Shown here: positions 34,389-42,221 of the stretch, in pieces
Layout: the number at the start of each line of letters is the position of its first letter
Numbering within the stretch: position 1 is the first letter of the stretch
Assembly (NCBI RefSeq): GCF_014651055.1
Contig: NZ_BMWD01000024.1
Span: 62,001 to 126,000, forward strand
DNA from: Streptomyces fructofermentans
Lineage (GTDB): Bacteria > Actinomycetota > Actinomycetes > Streptomycetales > Streptomycetaceae
Direction of reading: 5' to 3'
Length of the DNA stretch: 64,000 nt
Program-made: the position numbers and the translations under genes
Notes under the pieces: generated by a model
What the model saw: the letters and a program-made list of their open reading frames with translations, nothing else
What the model was told of the DNA's origin: nothing
The model's database searches: none

Positions 34389-34626
34389 ACCGGGTGCGTG
34401 ACTCGGGCGATGGACCGTCCGCGCTTCCTCACGACCTCGTCAAGGACAGCCGTCCGTGTCGACGCGGTCCGTCCCGGGAGCCGTACGAAGTCCCCGGGGT
34501 TGTCGTAGCCGTCGGACGCGTCAGCGCGACGCTCCGAGGCCGTGCCGTGCCGTGCCGTGCGGGAAGGGTGCAATCCGCCATTGAGGACGCGATGGCCGGT
34601 TGCGACCCGCCCCGCCCGGACAGCGG

Positions 34627-34664
34627 CGGTCCCGGCAGCGCGCGAAGGGCGGCTGCCGGGACCG
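34627..34664. terminator. Intrinsic terminator downstream of csbD
   Basis: A perfect 13-bp stem (arms 34627-34639 and 34652-34664, beginning CGGTCCCGGC) with a 12-nt loop, 12 nt downstream of the csbD stop on the minus strand. It may also serve the converging lipoprotein gene. Confidence 0.75.
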
Positions 34665-34675
34665 GTCGAACAGGC

Positions 34676-34852
34676 TTACTTGGGCTTGAACGCGTCCTTG
34701 GCCTTCTCCTTGGCCGTGCGCAGGTCGCCCTTGGACTCCTCGGCGTGGCCCTCGGCCTTCAGGGACTCGTTCCCGACCGCGTCGCCGGCGATCCTCTTCA
34801 TCTTGCCCTTGGCCTGCTCGCGCTTGGCCTGAGCCTTCTCGTCCGCAGCCAC
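34676..34852 (-). CDS. CsbD-family stress protein
   Basis: A 58-residue hydrophilic protein, mostly Lys, Ala, Glu and Gly. It contains KGKMKRIAGDAVGNESLKAE, GHAEESKGDLRTAKEKAKD and the C-terminal FKPK, the classic CsbD pattern. CsbD proteins are small, induced by general stress, and of unknown mechanism. The start is GTG (reading VAADEKAQAK), which matches the usual MAADEK beginning, so the gene is complete despite the IS element only 28 bp upstream. That IS may have removed or replaced its promoter. Confidence 0.85.
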   Translation of the reverse strand: MAADEKAQAKREQAKGKMKRIAGDAVGNESLKAEGHAEESKGDLRTAKEKAKDAFKPK

Positions 34853-34891
34853 AACAACTCACATCCTGCCCGACTCGACAAATGAGCCTTT

Positions 34892-35641
34892 TCAGCGGTG
34901 CCGCTCCAGGGTGAGGATGGCCTTGGCGATTGACGTCATTCGATTCGGGCTGCAGCGGGCGTGACGGAAGATCCGCCAGGTCTTCAGCCGGGCGACGCCT
35001 CGCTCGACCGGGACTCGTGTCCGGGCGATCGCGCGGTTGACGGTCTTCTGGGTCTCGGTGAGTTCTTGATGGGGTCGTCGTTTGACGGCTGTGGTCAGCC
35101 AGGGGCCAGCGCCCAGGTAGGCAAGGTCGGCCACGAGTGGGACGCCCTGGCGCTCGCAGATCCTGATGATCTGGTGGGTGCGGGCGGCGGTCAGATCGTG
35201 GGTGCGGCCCGGCAGTGCGGGCGAGAGCCACAGGAGCCGGCCCGTCGGATCGGTCACGACCTGCACGTTCACTCCGTGGCGCTTGTACTTGGCGGAGTAG
35301 TCCGTCTGGCCGTCGCCGACGCGGTCGCACTCGACCAGGGTCCCGTCGAGCAGGGCGAAGTCGGGATCTGTCTCCCGCAGCACCTTCAGCAGACCTGGTG
35401 CGCGGGCGGCGAGAAGATCGATGACGGCACTGACGTAAGTGTGCGCGGTCCCGACGGAGATCCCGAACCCGGCCGAGAGCTGCGTGAGGGTGTCGTGGCG
35501 GCGCAGGTACACCAGACCGACCAGGGCACGCTGGTGCGGCGGCAGCTTGCAGCGGCGGTCACCCTCGCGGGTGACGATGAGCATCGTGACCCACTCGACC
35601 ACGGCATGCGGCAGGTCGAGTGCGGCAGGATAGGGAACCAA
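34892..35641 (-). CDS. IS5-family transposase (DDE_Tnp_4 type), copy A
   Basis: A 249-residue transposase. The N-terminal helical DNA-binding region (QRALVGLVYLRRHDTLTQLSAGFGISVGTAHTYVSAVIDLL) precedes a DDE nuclease core: first Asp in LLDGTLVECD, second in PLVADLAYLGAG, and Glu in RVPVERGVARLKTWRIF. It starts at TTG, directly against a conserved hairpin (35641-35704) that would hide the ribosome binding site. The protein is intact and roughly 80 percent alike by eye to copy B. Confidence 0.9.
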   Translation of the reverse strand: MVPYPAALDLPHAVVEWVTMLIVTREGDRRCKLPPHQRALVGLVYLRRHDTLTQLSAGFGISVGTAHTYVSAVIDLLAARAPGLLKVLRETDPDFALLDGTLVECDRVGDGQTDYSAKYKRHGVNVQVVTDPTGRLLWLSPALPGRTHDLTAARTHQIIRICERQGVPLVADLAYLGAGPWLTTAVKRRPHQELTETQKTVNRAIARTRVPVERGVARLKTWRIFRHARCSPNRMTSIAKAILTLERHR

Positions 35642-35704
35642 CGAGGCACCTGCGCTGATGAGTTGAGACTTCGAACACCTCCCTCAACGGCACGGGTGCC
35701 TCGT
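35641..35704 (-). promoter_or_regulatory. Conserved hairpin abutting the IS5 transposase start (copy A)
   Basis: Arms 35641-35650 (ACGAGGCACC) and 35695-35704 pair perfectly over 10 bp, enclosing a 44-nt loop. In the minus-strand transcript the second arm ends at the first base of the TTG start codon, so pairing would cover the translation initiation region. Copy B has the same structure with an A-T to C-G exchange in the stem, which supports RNA-level selection. Confidence 0.6.
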
Positions 35705-35734
35705 GCGTTTCGTCCTCGCCACCGTCACCCATCG

Positions 35735-37056
35735 GTGACCACTCTGAAAACGCTCAATGATCAAGCGGCGGACTCGGACGTCAGCGTAGACCCTGCTCGC
35801 TGGCAGGAGTCCTTCGAGGGCCTGATGAGTCAAGTCGCGGGCAGGTTCAAGAGGCTCGAACCCCGGCGTCGGATGCGGCGGCTGGTGTTCGGGCTCCTTT
35901 CGGACCTGCCGCGCAAGAACTGCCGGACGATCGCCGAATGGGCCGGGGACACTACCCCGGAAGGGATGCAGCACCTGCTCGGGCGGGCCAAGTGGGACGC
36001 CGACGCCGTCCGCGACGACGTGCGCGGCTACGTGGTGGAGCACCTGCGCGACGACCAGGCGGTGCTGGTGGTCGACGAGACCGGTGACGTGAAGAAGGGC
36101 ACCGACACGGTCGGCGTCCAGCGCCAATACACCGGAACTGCGGGCAGGATCGAGAATGCCCAAGTCGCTGTCTACCTGGTCTACGCAGGTCAGCGAGGGC
36201 ACGCCGCAGTGGACCGGGAACTGTACGTGCCGCGCTCTTGGACTGCCGACCCTGACCGCTGCCTCGCTGCCGGCCTGGTCGAGAAGGCCTCCTTTGCCAC
36301 CAAACCGGAACTGGCCGCCCGGTCGCCCGGTTCCTGGACGCCGGCCACCGTGCTGCATGGGTCGCGGGCGACGAGGTTTATGGCGGCAACCCCAAGCTGC
36401 GGATGGTGCTGGAGGAACGCGGCACCGGCTACGTTCTCGCCGTGGCCTGCTCGCAAGAGGCCGTCACCAAGGCCGGGAAATTCCGCGCGGACACTTTGGC
36501 CAAGAAGGTGCCCAGGCGGGCGTGGCAGAAGCTGTCCGCCGGGGCCGGAGCCAAGGGGCACCGCTTCTACTACTGGGCCGTTATCGACCTCGCCGACCGC
36601 CGCCCCGGCAATCGCCAGCTGCTGATCCGCCGCAACCGCAGCACCGGCGAACTCGCTTACTACCGCTGCTACTCGCCAGAGCCGATGCCGCTGACCGAGC
36701 TGGTGCGGGTCGCTGGATCAAGATGGCGAGTAGAGGAGTTCTTTCAGGCCGGAAAGGGCCTGGCCGCTTTGGACGAGCATCAGGTCCGCCGCCATGCGTC
36801 CTGGTCCCGATGGGTCACCCTGGCCATGCTCGCGCACGCGTTCCTCGCTGTCGCCCGAGCCGACGAACACGCCCGCCGCCCCGCACCCGAAGACCTCATA
36901 CCGCTCACCTGCAACGAGGTCCAGCGCCTGTTCATCACGCTCGTCGTCCGACCCGTCCACGACGTCGACCACCGGCTCGGCTGGTCCAATTGGCGACGTC
37001 GCCACCAAGCCCGATCGCAGGCCAGCCACTACCGACAACAAGCCGCCCAGGCGTGA
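35735..37056 (+). pseudogene. IS701-family transposase, frameshifted
   Basis: A transposase of about 440 codons in two frames. The first part (DPARWQESFEGLMSQVAGRFKR, DLPRKNCRTIAEWAGD, VLVVDETGDVKKG, which holds the first catalytic Asp) runs to about 36320. After loss of one base (or four), the next frame continues (FLDAGHRAAWVAGDEVYGG with the second Asp; GSRWRVEEFFQAGKGLAALDEHQVRRH with the Glu) to 37056. The likely GTG start at 35735 lies inside the right end of IS5 copy A, so the 5' end may also be altered. Inactive as it stands. Confidence 0.85.
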
Positions 37057-37243
37057 AGATCACGATCTACGGCTGGAGGACTAGATGCACTGTACCCTCG
37101 CCCACACCGCCACGCGGAGGCCGGCGCGCAGATGCTCTGGAATGACCGAGGAGTCTTGCCGTGCCGCCGTCAGGTTGCCGGCGCACCCGCCCACAGGGCG
37201 ACTGTTCCCCATCACTCCCGCCGCCGTCGACTTGTAAGCCGTC

Positions 37244-37520
37244 GGTGTGCACTGGGCATTGGGAGACGCCGGTGCCGCTTTGGAGGCGGGGAAAGACCTT
37301 CGTCCTGCGGACTTCCCGACCGCGGAACGCAATGCCCGTCTGGGTACCGATATGGCGCTGGCGCCCCGAACATCAAAGGGCCGGGCAAGTTCTGCTCGTC
37401 GTGCACAGGACCTCGCCCGGCTCCACCAGTTCAGACACCTCGCCGCCCGATGGGGACGACGCCTCGAACTCCCCGACGCCTCCCTCTCATTGTCCTGCGG
37501 ACTGATGTGCTGGAGGCACC
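37244..37520 (+). pseudogene. Remnant of an XRE-regulator C-terminal region
   Basis: Fragments in more than one frame (HWALGDAGAALEAGKDLRPA then DFPTAERNARLGTDMALA; and in the next frame QVLLVVHRTSPG) match, from memory, the TPR-like C-terminal half of the common Streptomyces HTH regulators (ALEAGR...FPTPERRGRLHTDLARAWWQWG...). The N-terminal HTH is gone. It lies in the decayed zone next to the IS701-type pseudogene. Confidence 0.5.
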
Positions 37521-37774
37521 TCATGAAGGCCCCCTCATGATCCCGTTACGAGCTCCCTGCACCCGATTTCAATCGGTTCGAGGGGCATCTGGTCGGTGTT
37601 GCGACGCATCACCGCAGCCAACCGCGCCGTCGCCGACCCGGAGGGCTGATCACCGCCGTCCGATGCGACTTACGCCCGCTCCAGTACCGACACGATGCCC
37701 TCGACGGCTGCCGGCCTGCGCCAGCCCGCCCAAACTGTCGTGACGACACCACGCGTTCAGGGTTCGTGCGAGTT
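37521..37774. other. Intergenic stretch, no gene recognised
   Basis: ORFs across this interval are short and of non-coding composition. It separates decayed Streptomyces-like sequence from the lower-GC transporter operon that begins (3' end) at 37775, so it probably includes the boundary of the acquired segment. No repeat marking that boundary was seen by eye. Confidence 0.45.
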
Positions 37775-38521
37775 CTAGAAGTCCGCCCCGTGGTGCGCCA
37801 ACAACGCCGAATATGCGGCTTCAGGAGCCCTGGCTGCGTCGAATCCTGTCGGAGCGTGTGACAGGAAGGAGCGTGTCGGACCATCGTGAATCATGGACCC
37901 GTCATTCAGGACGGTGACGTGATCGGCCTCTTCTGCCAGGTCAGCGACGTCGTGAGTGGAGAGAAGAATCCTCACTCCATCCGCACCAAGATTCCCGACA
38001 ATGTCACGGAAGACCCGACGTTGGTGCGGGTCCAGACCTGCGGTGGGTTCATCCAACAGAAGTATGCGCGCGCTGTGCACAAGAGCCCCGGCCAATCCTA
38101 CGCGTCGCATTTGGCCACCGGACAGCGAAGAAGTCTTCATGTCAAGTCGATCTGAAAGTTCAACGCGCGCCAGGGAACTTTGCGCATTCTGCCAGGCTTC
38201 TGCCTTGCTGAGTCCTTTCAACCAGCCTACGTATGCCACCCACTCCCGCACGGTGAGTGAGGGAAGGCTGGCTATCTCTTGTGGCATCCATGCCACAGCC
38301 TTCCGGAACTCACGTGTACGAGAGCCGAGGGAATCAAGCGTGACACTGCCGGATTTCGGGTGGAGCACGGACGCGGCAAGCTTGAGCAGTGTAGATTTTC
38401 CTGCACCATTGGGGCCCAACAGAATGGACAACCCGCCTGCCAACTCGTAGGTCAAATCCGCAATCACGGGGGGCCGTCGGCGCCGGTACGCGTAGGTACA
38501 GGAAGTGATTCGAAGTGTCAC
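37775..38521 (-). CDS. ABC transporter ATP-binding protein of the peptide-linked operon
   Basis: A 248-residue ATPase. Walker A is GPNGAGKST (36-44), the signature LSGGQ (133-137), Walker B ILLLDEPT (153-160), and the H-loop STHDVADLAEEADH. It resembles the CcmA/NatA-type ATPases of two-component exporters. The GTG at 38521 overlaps the stop of the upstream membrane gene (GTGA); the longer frame to 38731 is rejected. Codon use is more A/T-tolerant than in its neighbours beyond the operon, a sign of acquisition. It is the last gene of the operon and probably powers the two membrane proteins encoded before it. Confidence 0.9.
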   Translation of the reverse strand: MTLRITSCTYAYRRRRPPVIADLTYELAGGLSILLGPNGAGKSTLLKLAASVLHPKSGSVTLDSLGSRTREFRKAVAWMPQEIASLPSLTVREWVAYVGWLKGLSKAEAWQNAQSSLARVELSDRLDMKTSSLSGGQMRRVGLAGALVHSARILLLDEPTAGLDPHQRRVFRDIVGNLGADGVRILLSTHDVADLAEEADHVTVLNDGSMIHDGPTRSFLSHAPTGFDAARAPEAAYSALLAHHGADF

Positions 38522-39096
38522 GAAATACTCCTTGAAGTGCGCAGCTGTACGAGCAACCCGGCAAGAAAAGCGAGCAGGGAAATCGTTGCACTCACCCAAC
38601 TTTCGGTCGACTGGAGATTTATCGCCCATGCTTGCGGCTCGCGATTTTTCTTGAACCCCAGGAAAACAATGGAAAGCAGCCACGTGACGGGAATCATTAC
38701 GGCATAGTCTTTGCAAAATGGGCGCGCACACAGCATGACGCCCACGAGAAAGAAGGTGTTGCGGCCTACGGCCACAGCATCAGGGAAATGGACGAGCATC
38801 CCAATGGCGGCGCTCAGGACGAGAGCTCCAACTGCTGCTGTCGCCGACAATGCGGCATCGCGCGCGCCCACGTTCCGGACTCCGGATATCTCGGCGAAGC
38901 GAAGTCTTGATTCGAGGCAGTACATGAGAAGTGCCAGTACCGGAACAGGCACAAACAGGGAGAGGACTACGTCAGCCGCGCCGATGACGGACGGAAGAAT
39001 AACGACGCTGTCTTGCACGGCTAGAAGCAGCCCAGCATAGATCACCCAGGCGATTGGAAGCATCACGGGGCCTCGGCGCGCTTTGAGCCACCACAT
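38518..39096 (-). CDS. Multi-span membrane protein, second permease-like subunit
   Basis: A 192-residue protein with about five or six membrane helices (for example IAWVIYAGLLLAVQDSVVIL, VVLSLFVPVPVLALLMYCL, AVGALVLSAAIGMLVHF, VMIPVTWLLSIVFLGF, ISLLAFLAGLLVQL). No family is recognised. It overlaps the upstream membrane gene by one base (TGATG) and the ATPase gene by four, so the three proteins are translationally coupled and likely form one complex. Rare-for-Streptomyces codons (ATA, TTT, AGA) are present. Confidence 0.8.
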   Translation of the reverse strand: MWWLKARRGPVMLPIAWVIYAGLLLAVQDSVVILPSVIGAADVVLSLFVPVPVLALLMYCLESRLRFAEISGVRNVGARDAALSATAAVGALVLSAAIGMLVHFPDAVAVGRNTFFLVGVMLCARPFCKDYAVMIPVTWLLSIVFLGFKKNREPQAWAINLQSTESWVSATISLLAFLAGLLVQLRTSRSIS

Positions 39097-40373
39097 CAGG
39101 TTTCCTTACCGCACGCCGCGCCTATTGTTTCGCTGAACCATTCCGCCTGCTGGCGGTTCGGCTTCTTGAGCACGTCACCGACAATTACACGAACCTGACG
39201 CTCGATGCGACGAGTTTCGACTGTTTCTTCTTCTTGCCTGATGCGGGCCTCATAGGCTTTGCGTTCTCCAGCCACCGATGCAGCCCAGTACCAGGCAGCA
39301 TGCCCGCGCAAAAGGTCAACATTTGCGCAGGGGAATCGCGCCGTGGCAGTGGCTACTTGAAAGCGCACTCCGCCGCTCCTGGAGGTCGCGGTGAGGTTGA
39401 GATGCCAGGTCTGCTTGGTGGAGGGAAGCGGGAATCGCCCCTCTGCGTAACTATCGGTAATAACAGAAGGCAGAGGCGCGACGCCCCGCGATCTGAAAGA
39501 CGCGAGAACTGCGGAAGCATCTCGTTGGACCGAAACCGCTCCGCTCGCCGTTGCTTCAGGCATGCAGACGCGTGGCGCTTCACCAACGCAGCGCATCTCC
39601 ACCCGGCCTACCAGTAGCGGTGGGTCATGGGGCCATTCGTGCGAAATGGCGTAGGCGCCGCCAGCACCGCCAACCACGGTAAGGAGAGCCACTGCGCCTC
39701 GAATGAAAGTGCGCGTAATGGGCAGCCAGAGAACAACAAGGCCCAAGGAGATGCCACCTGCGAGCAGGAGCGGAGGCGTCAAGGCCAACAGGCTCGGAAC
39801 CTCACCGAAGACCAGGTCGCTGAAGAGTCCAGACACATGCCTAATCCAGTACGGCTGGACTGATCTCGTAAATGCGATCACAATCCATACGGCTACCGCC
39901 GCGATGGGGGCTGCGATGACCGGTTTCATTTTCAAGCCGATAGCAAAACCGATGACCGCGTAGGCCAGGCATACGAGCAAAGCCATGACAGGCAGGCGCA
40001 TGCTGTCCAGGCTGGGAATTACGCCGGCCCGGAGCAAGGAGAGAATTGATGGCGTCACAATCACTAGCCAGCCGGCACCGATTACGGGAATCAACGCGTT
40101 CAGTGCCACACGGTAACGTGAGCGTCCTGGGGCTAGATCCCAAACTCCGGCTTGCCGCAGACGGCCACTTTCCCAGATCGCCAAACCGGCAGTAATCGCG
40201 TACGCCAGCGGGTAGAGCGTCATCAGCGGATAAGCAACGATGGCGGGAGAAAATTCGTCGAAACTTGACGGCGGGCGAGTTTCATCTATGAAATAGTAGA
40301 AAAGTATCAAGAGTAGCGCGACCGGAGCCGCCCGGAGGGCGCTGCCCGACCGCAGGGCTGTAGTAAATTTCAT
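39096..40373 (-). CDS. Large membrane protein with extracytoplasmic domain, first permease-like subunit
   Basis: A 425-residue protein. Residues 1-245 contain six or seven membrane helices (APVALLLILFYYF, AYPLMTLYPLAYAITAGLAIW, ALIPVIGAGWLVIVTPSIL, LPVMALLVCLAYAVIGFAIGL, PVIAAPIAAVAVWIVIAF, LLLAGGISLGLVVLWLPI, GAVALLTVVGGAGGAYAI). About 180 soluble residues follow, with four cysteines (MRCVGEAPRVCMPE, FPCANVD, GAACGKE), likely outside the membrane and disulfide-bonded. This architecture does not match a standard permease. It follows the candidate peptide gene after the interleaved-stem RNA element. Confidence 0.8.
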   Translation of the reverse strand: MKFTTALRSGSALRAAPVALLLILFYYFIDETRPPSSFDEFSPAIVAYPLMTLYPLAYAITAGLAIWESGRLRQAGVWDLAPGRSRYRVALNALIPVIGAGWLVIVTPSILSLLRAGVIPSLDSMRLPVMALLVCLAYAVIGFAIGLKMKPVIAAPIAAVAVWIVIAFTRSVQPYWIRHVSGLFSDLVFGEVPSLLALTPPLLLAGGISLGLVVLWLPITRTFIRGAVALLTVVGGAGGAYAISHEWPHDPPLLVGRVEMRCVGEAPRVCMPEATASGAVSVQRDASAVLASFRSRGVAPLPSVITDSYAEGRFPLPSTKQTWHLNLTATSRSGGVRFQVATATARFPCANVDLLRGHAAWYWAASVAGERKAYEARIRQEEETVETRRIERQVRVIVGDVLKKPNRQQAEWFSETIGAACGKET

Positions 40374-40409
40374 ATGAAGGCACCCACTGATCGCCGAAGG
40401 TCCAAAGAA

Positions 40410-40453
40410 GTCGGGGCAGCCAACAAGGAGGCGCCCCGACGGATCGCCTCCTT
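40410..40453 (-). promoter_or_regulatory. Interleaved-stem (pseudoknot-like) RNA element between peptide and transporter genes
   Basis: Two perfect 8-bp pairings interleave. Stem 1 is 40446-40453 with 40425-40432 (AAGGAGGC and GCCTCCTT in the minus transcript). Stem 2 is 40433-40440 with 40410-40417 (GTCGGGGC and GCCCCGAC). The order a-b-a'-b' is that of an H-type pseudoknot with connecting loops of 5, 0 and 7 nt, or of two mutually exclusive hairpins. It starts 16 nt after the peptide stop and ends 36 nt before the membrane gene start, so attenuation or 3'-end protection of the peptide mRNA is likely. Confidence 0.65.
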
Positions 40454-40469
40454 TGGCTGATGTCCGCCC

Positions 40470-40598
40470 CTAGTCGGCCTTTGTCGTGTCGCCGTAGACC
40501 TTGCCTACGTGGGCCGTTGGTCCAGCGCCGCGCTCCATGCCGCCGACATCCATGAAGTGAAGCAGTGGCCCCCCGTGCCGGTCGGGATCTCGGACCAT
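40470..40598 (-). CDS. Candidate 42-residue signalling or precursor peptide
   Basis: A small ORF at the head of the transporter operon: MVRDPDRHGGPLLHF, then a centre with VGG at residues 18-20, then a tail ending HVGKVYGDTTKAD. It has no Cys or Ser, no signal peptide and no membrane helix. Two GG pairs (9-10 and 19-20) recall double-glycine leaders, which would give a 22-residue core. GAGGGG and GGAG lie just before the ATG. The case for coding is position (same strand, 97 nt before a dedicated exporter-like operon), a plausible ribosome site and the RNA element behind it. No modifying enzyme is encoded nearby. I do not recognise the family. Confidence 0.5.
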   Translation of the reverse strand: MVRDPDRHGGPLLHFMDVGGMERGAGPTAHVGKVYGDTTKAD

Positions 40599-41138
40599 GC
40601 TCCGCCCCTCGTTTCAGGCACATAGACCCAACGTGAAAGTCGCCGCCGCACGAATACCGCGCGAACAAAAGATGATCTTACGGCGAAGGGGGCTGCGGCA
40701 GACCCTTCGACGGTAACGATTTGATCAACGGCTTTACCCGTATCTCAGGTGGAGAGAGTATTAATGAGTCGCTTTCATCCGAAAATTTCCTTAAGCGGTC
40801 CAATGCGCCCACTTGGCATATCGGGGAAATTCTGCACATGTTCAGGCGACCGCTCGGCTCCACAACGGCTCTGCTTGCTCGTGGAGCTCGCTGGGCCGCG
40901 AAGTGTCCACGGCCAACGGCTCGCTGCAGCAGCATTGCCCAAACAGGCATGTGCAACCAGGTGGCGCCGCCCCGACGCCCGAAATAGTGGGGGTTCAGGC
41001 AGGAGTGGACCGACGGCACAGGGACGACGGACCGCATGCCGTCGACCGAGGCCAGCCCGCCACCCCACGCCTGCGCGAGGCCGTTGGACGCGCCTAGTGC
41101 TCGATGACGTGGTGTGCCGCAGCGGGATCGCTGCCATG
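40599..41138. other. Intergenic, partly A/T-rich; probable promoter of the peptide-transporter operon
   Basis: A minus-strand -10-like TAAGAT is at 40675-40680. Positions 40690-40830 are A/T-rich, and a weak plus-strand ORF (40721-40987, TTG start; INESLSSENFLKRSNAP) could be a gene relic, but its second half is unlike protein. From about 41000 the sequence returns to Streptomyces composition with no recognisable gene. Confidence 0.45.
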
Positions 41139-42221
41139 TCAGACTCTTGCTTTCGTGTCCTGTACCGTTCCGCGCGACAGAATCTCATTCACGGAGAGCG
41201 TTCCGGGAACCGCGATCCTCAGGGCCAGGGGATCACCGAGCAATGCTTCCTCGCTACCGACCCGGTCCCCAGTCGTCGGATCGATGAGCAACGAGTCCCG
41301 GAACGTAGCGGCTCTGTGCCTGGTTTCCTGGGTGATCGCAAGGACCTGGTGTCCCAGCCATGTGGTTGTCCTCGAGACCCTCACATCGGTTCGCTTGGCC
41401 AGGACGACGAGCGCTGCGGCGCGCAGTTGGGGCGCGACGACGCCGCGCGAGGCTCTCCGCGTGGCGTCCAGCATGGCGGAGACACCCCAGATCACGCGCC
41501 CGCCCTCCCAGTTGACCTGCTTCAGCTGTACGAGCAGTCGATCAGGCTCGGTCGAGAAAGGAAGGAGTGCCTGCCACTCTGGGTCCGGCGCGAAGTGGCC
41601 CGAACCGTAGGTCTTGTCGCGGATGCCCTTGCCGTCGATCAGTCCTGCTTTACGGGCATCCCGTTCCTGATCCGGGTCGGGGAAGTACGGCCTGCCGTGC
41701 ATCTGACGTTCGCGGCCCGCGCCATCGGATGCTCTGATCCACTGCTCCGTCACCGTCGGTACGGCAGCATTGGCGACGCCGCCCGGAACGTCGCCGGCCG
41801 AGTTGAGTGCCCATCCCCAGCTCTTGCTGTAGAGGTACGGGCCTTGCACTGATTCCGGAGCCAACTGCCTAACTTTGTCTGCCAATTGGGTCAGTACCTC
41901 CTCCGACGACCTTCCACCGATCGGATCAAGGGCCAGGACAGGAGGCGTGGCCCTGGCCTGCGCCTCGCCACCATCGGATCCCGACAGCCTCCCCAGCTCG
42001 CCGGACGCAGCCAACGCAGTGACCGATGCCACCACTCCGCCGGCCAACAGAACCCGTCGACGGGACATTCCCGCTCGCACGCGCGGAGTTGTCGACTCCG
42101 CGGTACCCAGCAGTGCCGTCAGTTCCCGCTCGGCACGGTCCGGGAGTGTCCCGTCCCGCCCGAAACCCGCTTGCGGATCTGGCGGCATCAACTCCCTCAC
42201 GCGCTTGACGCCTCCTTTCAC
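41139..42221 (-). CDS. CU044_5270-family protein (sigma-factor-linked)
   Basis: A 360-residue protein: a cytoplasmic N-terminus with an acidic/arginine-rich segment, a twin-arginine-like motif before one membrane stretch (MSRRRVLLAGGVVASVTALAASG, about residues 52-74), and a long extracellular domain. This layout matches the CU044_5270 family, typically encoded just behind an ECF sigma factor and thought to act as its anti-sigma or signal-sensing partner. It overlaps the sigma gene by four bases (ATGA), so the two are co-translated. Confidence 0.8.
   Translation of the reverse strand: MKGGVKRVRELMPPDPQAGFGRDGTLPDRAERELTALLGTAESTTPRVRAGMSRRRVLLAGGVVASVTALAASGELGRLSGSDGGEAQARATPPVLALDPIGGRSSEEVLTQLADKVRQLAPESVQGPYLYSKSWGWALNSAGDVPGGVANAAVPTVTEQWIRASDGAGRERQMHGRPYFPDPDQERDARKAGLIDGKGIRDKTYGSGHFAPDPEWQALLPFSTEPDRLLVQLKQVNWEGGRVIWGVSAMLDATRRASRGVVAPQLRAAALVVLAKRTDVRVSRTTTWLGHQVLAITQETRHRAATFRDSLLIDPTTGDRVGSEEALLGDPLALRIAVPGTLSVNEILSRGTVQDTKARV

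Larger units (their letters stand above)
34879..35760 (-). mobile_element. IS5-type insertion sequence, copy A
   Basis: About 880 bp. Imperfect terminal inverted repeats read AATGAGCCTTTTCAG at the left and CATTGAGCGTTTTCAG when the right end (around 35743-35758) is read inward. It contains one full-length transposase. It lies between csbD and an IS701-type transposase pseudogene and overlaps the start of the latter, so it probably inserted into the IS701-type element. Related copies lie at 45564-46443 (full) and 47495 and 48565 (remnants). Confidence 0.75.

Noticed and set aside
37775..40598. Lanthipeptide, lasso or sactipeptide biosynthetic cluster
   Set aside because: No LanB/LanM, radical SAM, asparagine-synthetase-like or C39 peptidase gene is present; only a peptide candidate and transporter-type genes.
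40282..40668. 128-codon minus-strand frame over the peptide and RNA element
   Set aside because: Arg/Gly-rich and crosses into the membrane gene in another frame. The 42-codon frame fits the operon and ribosome site better.
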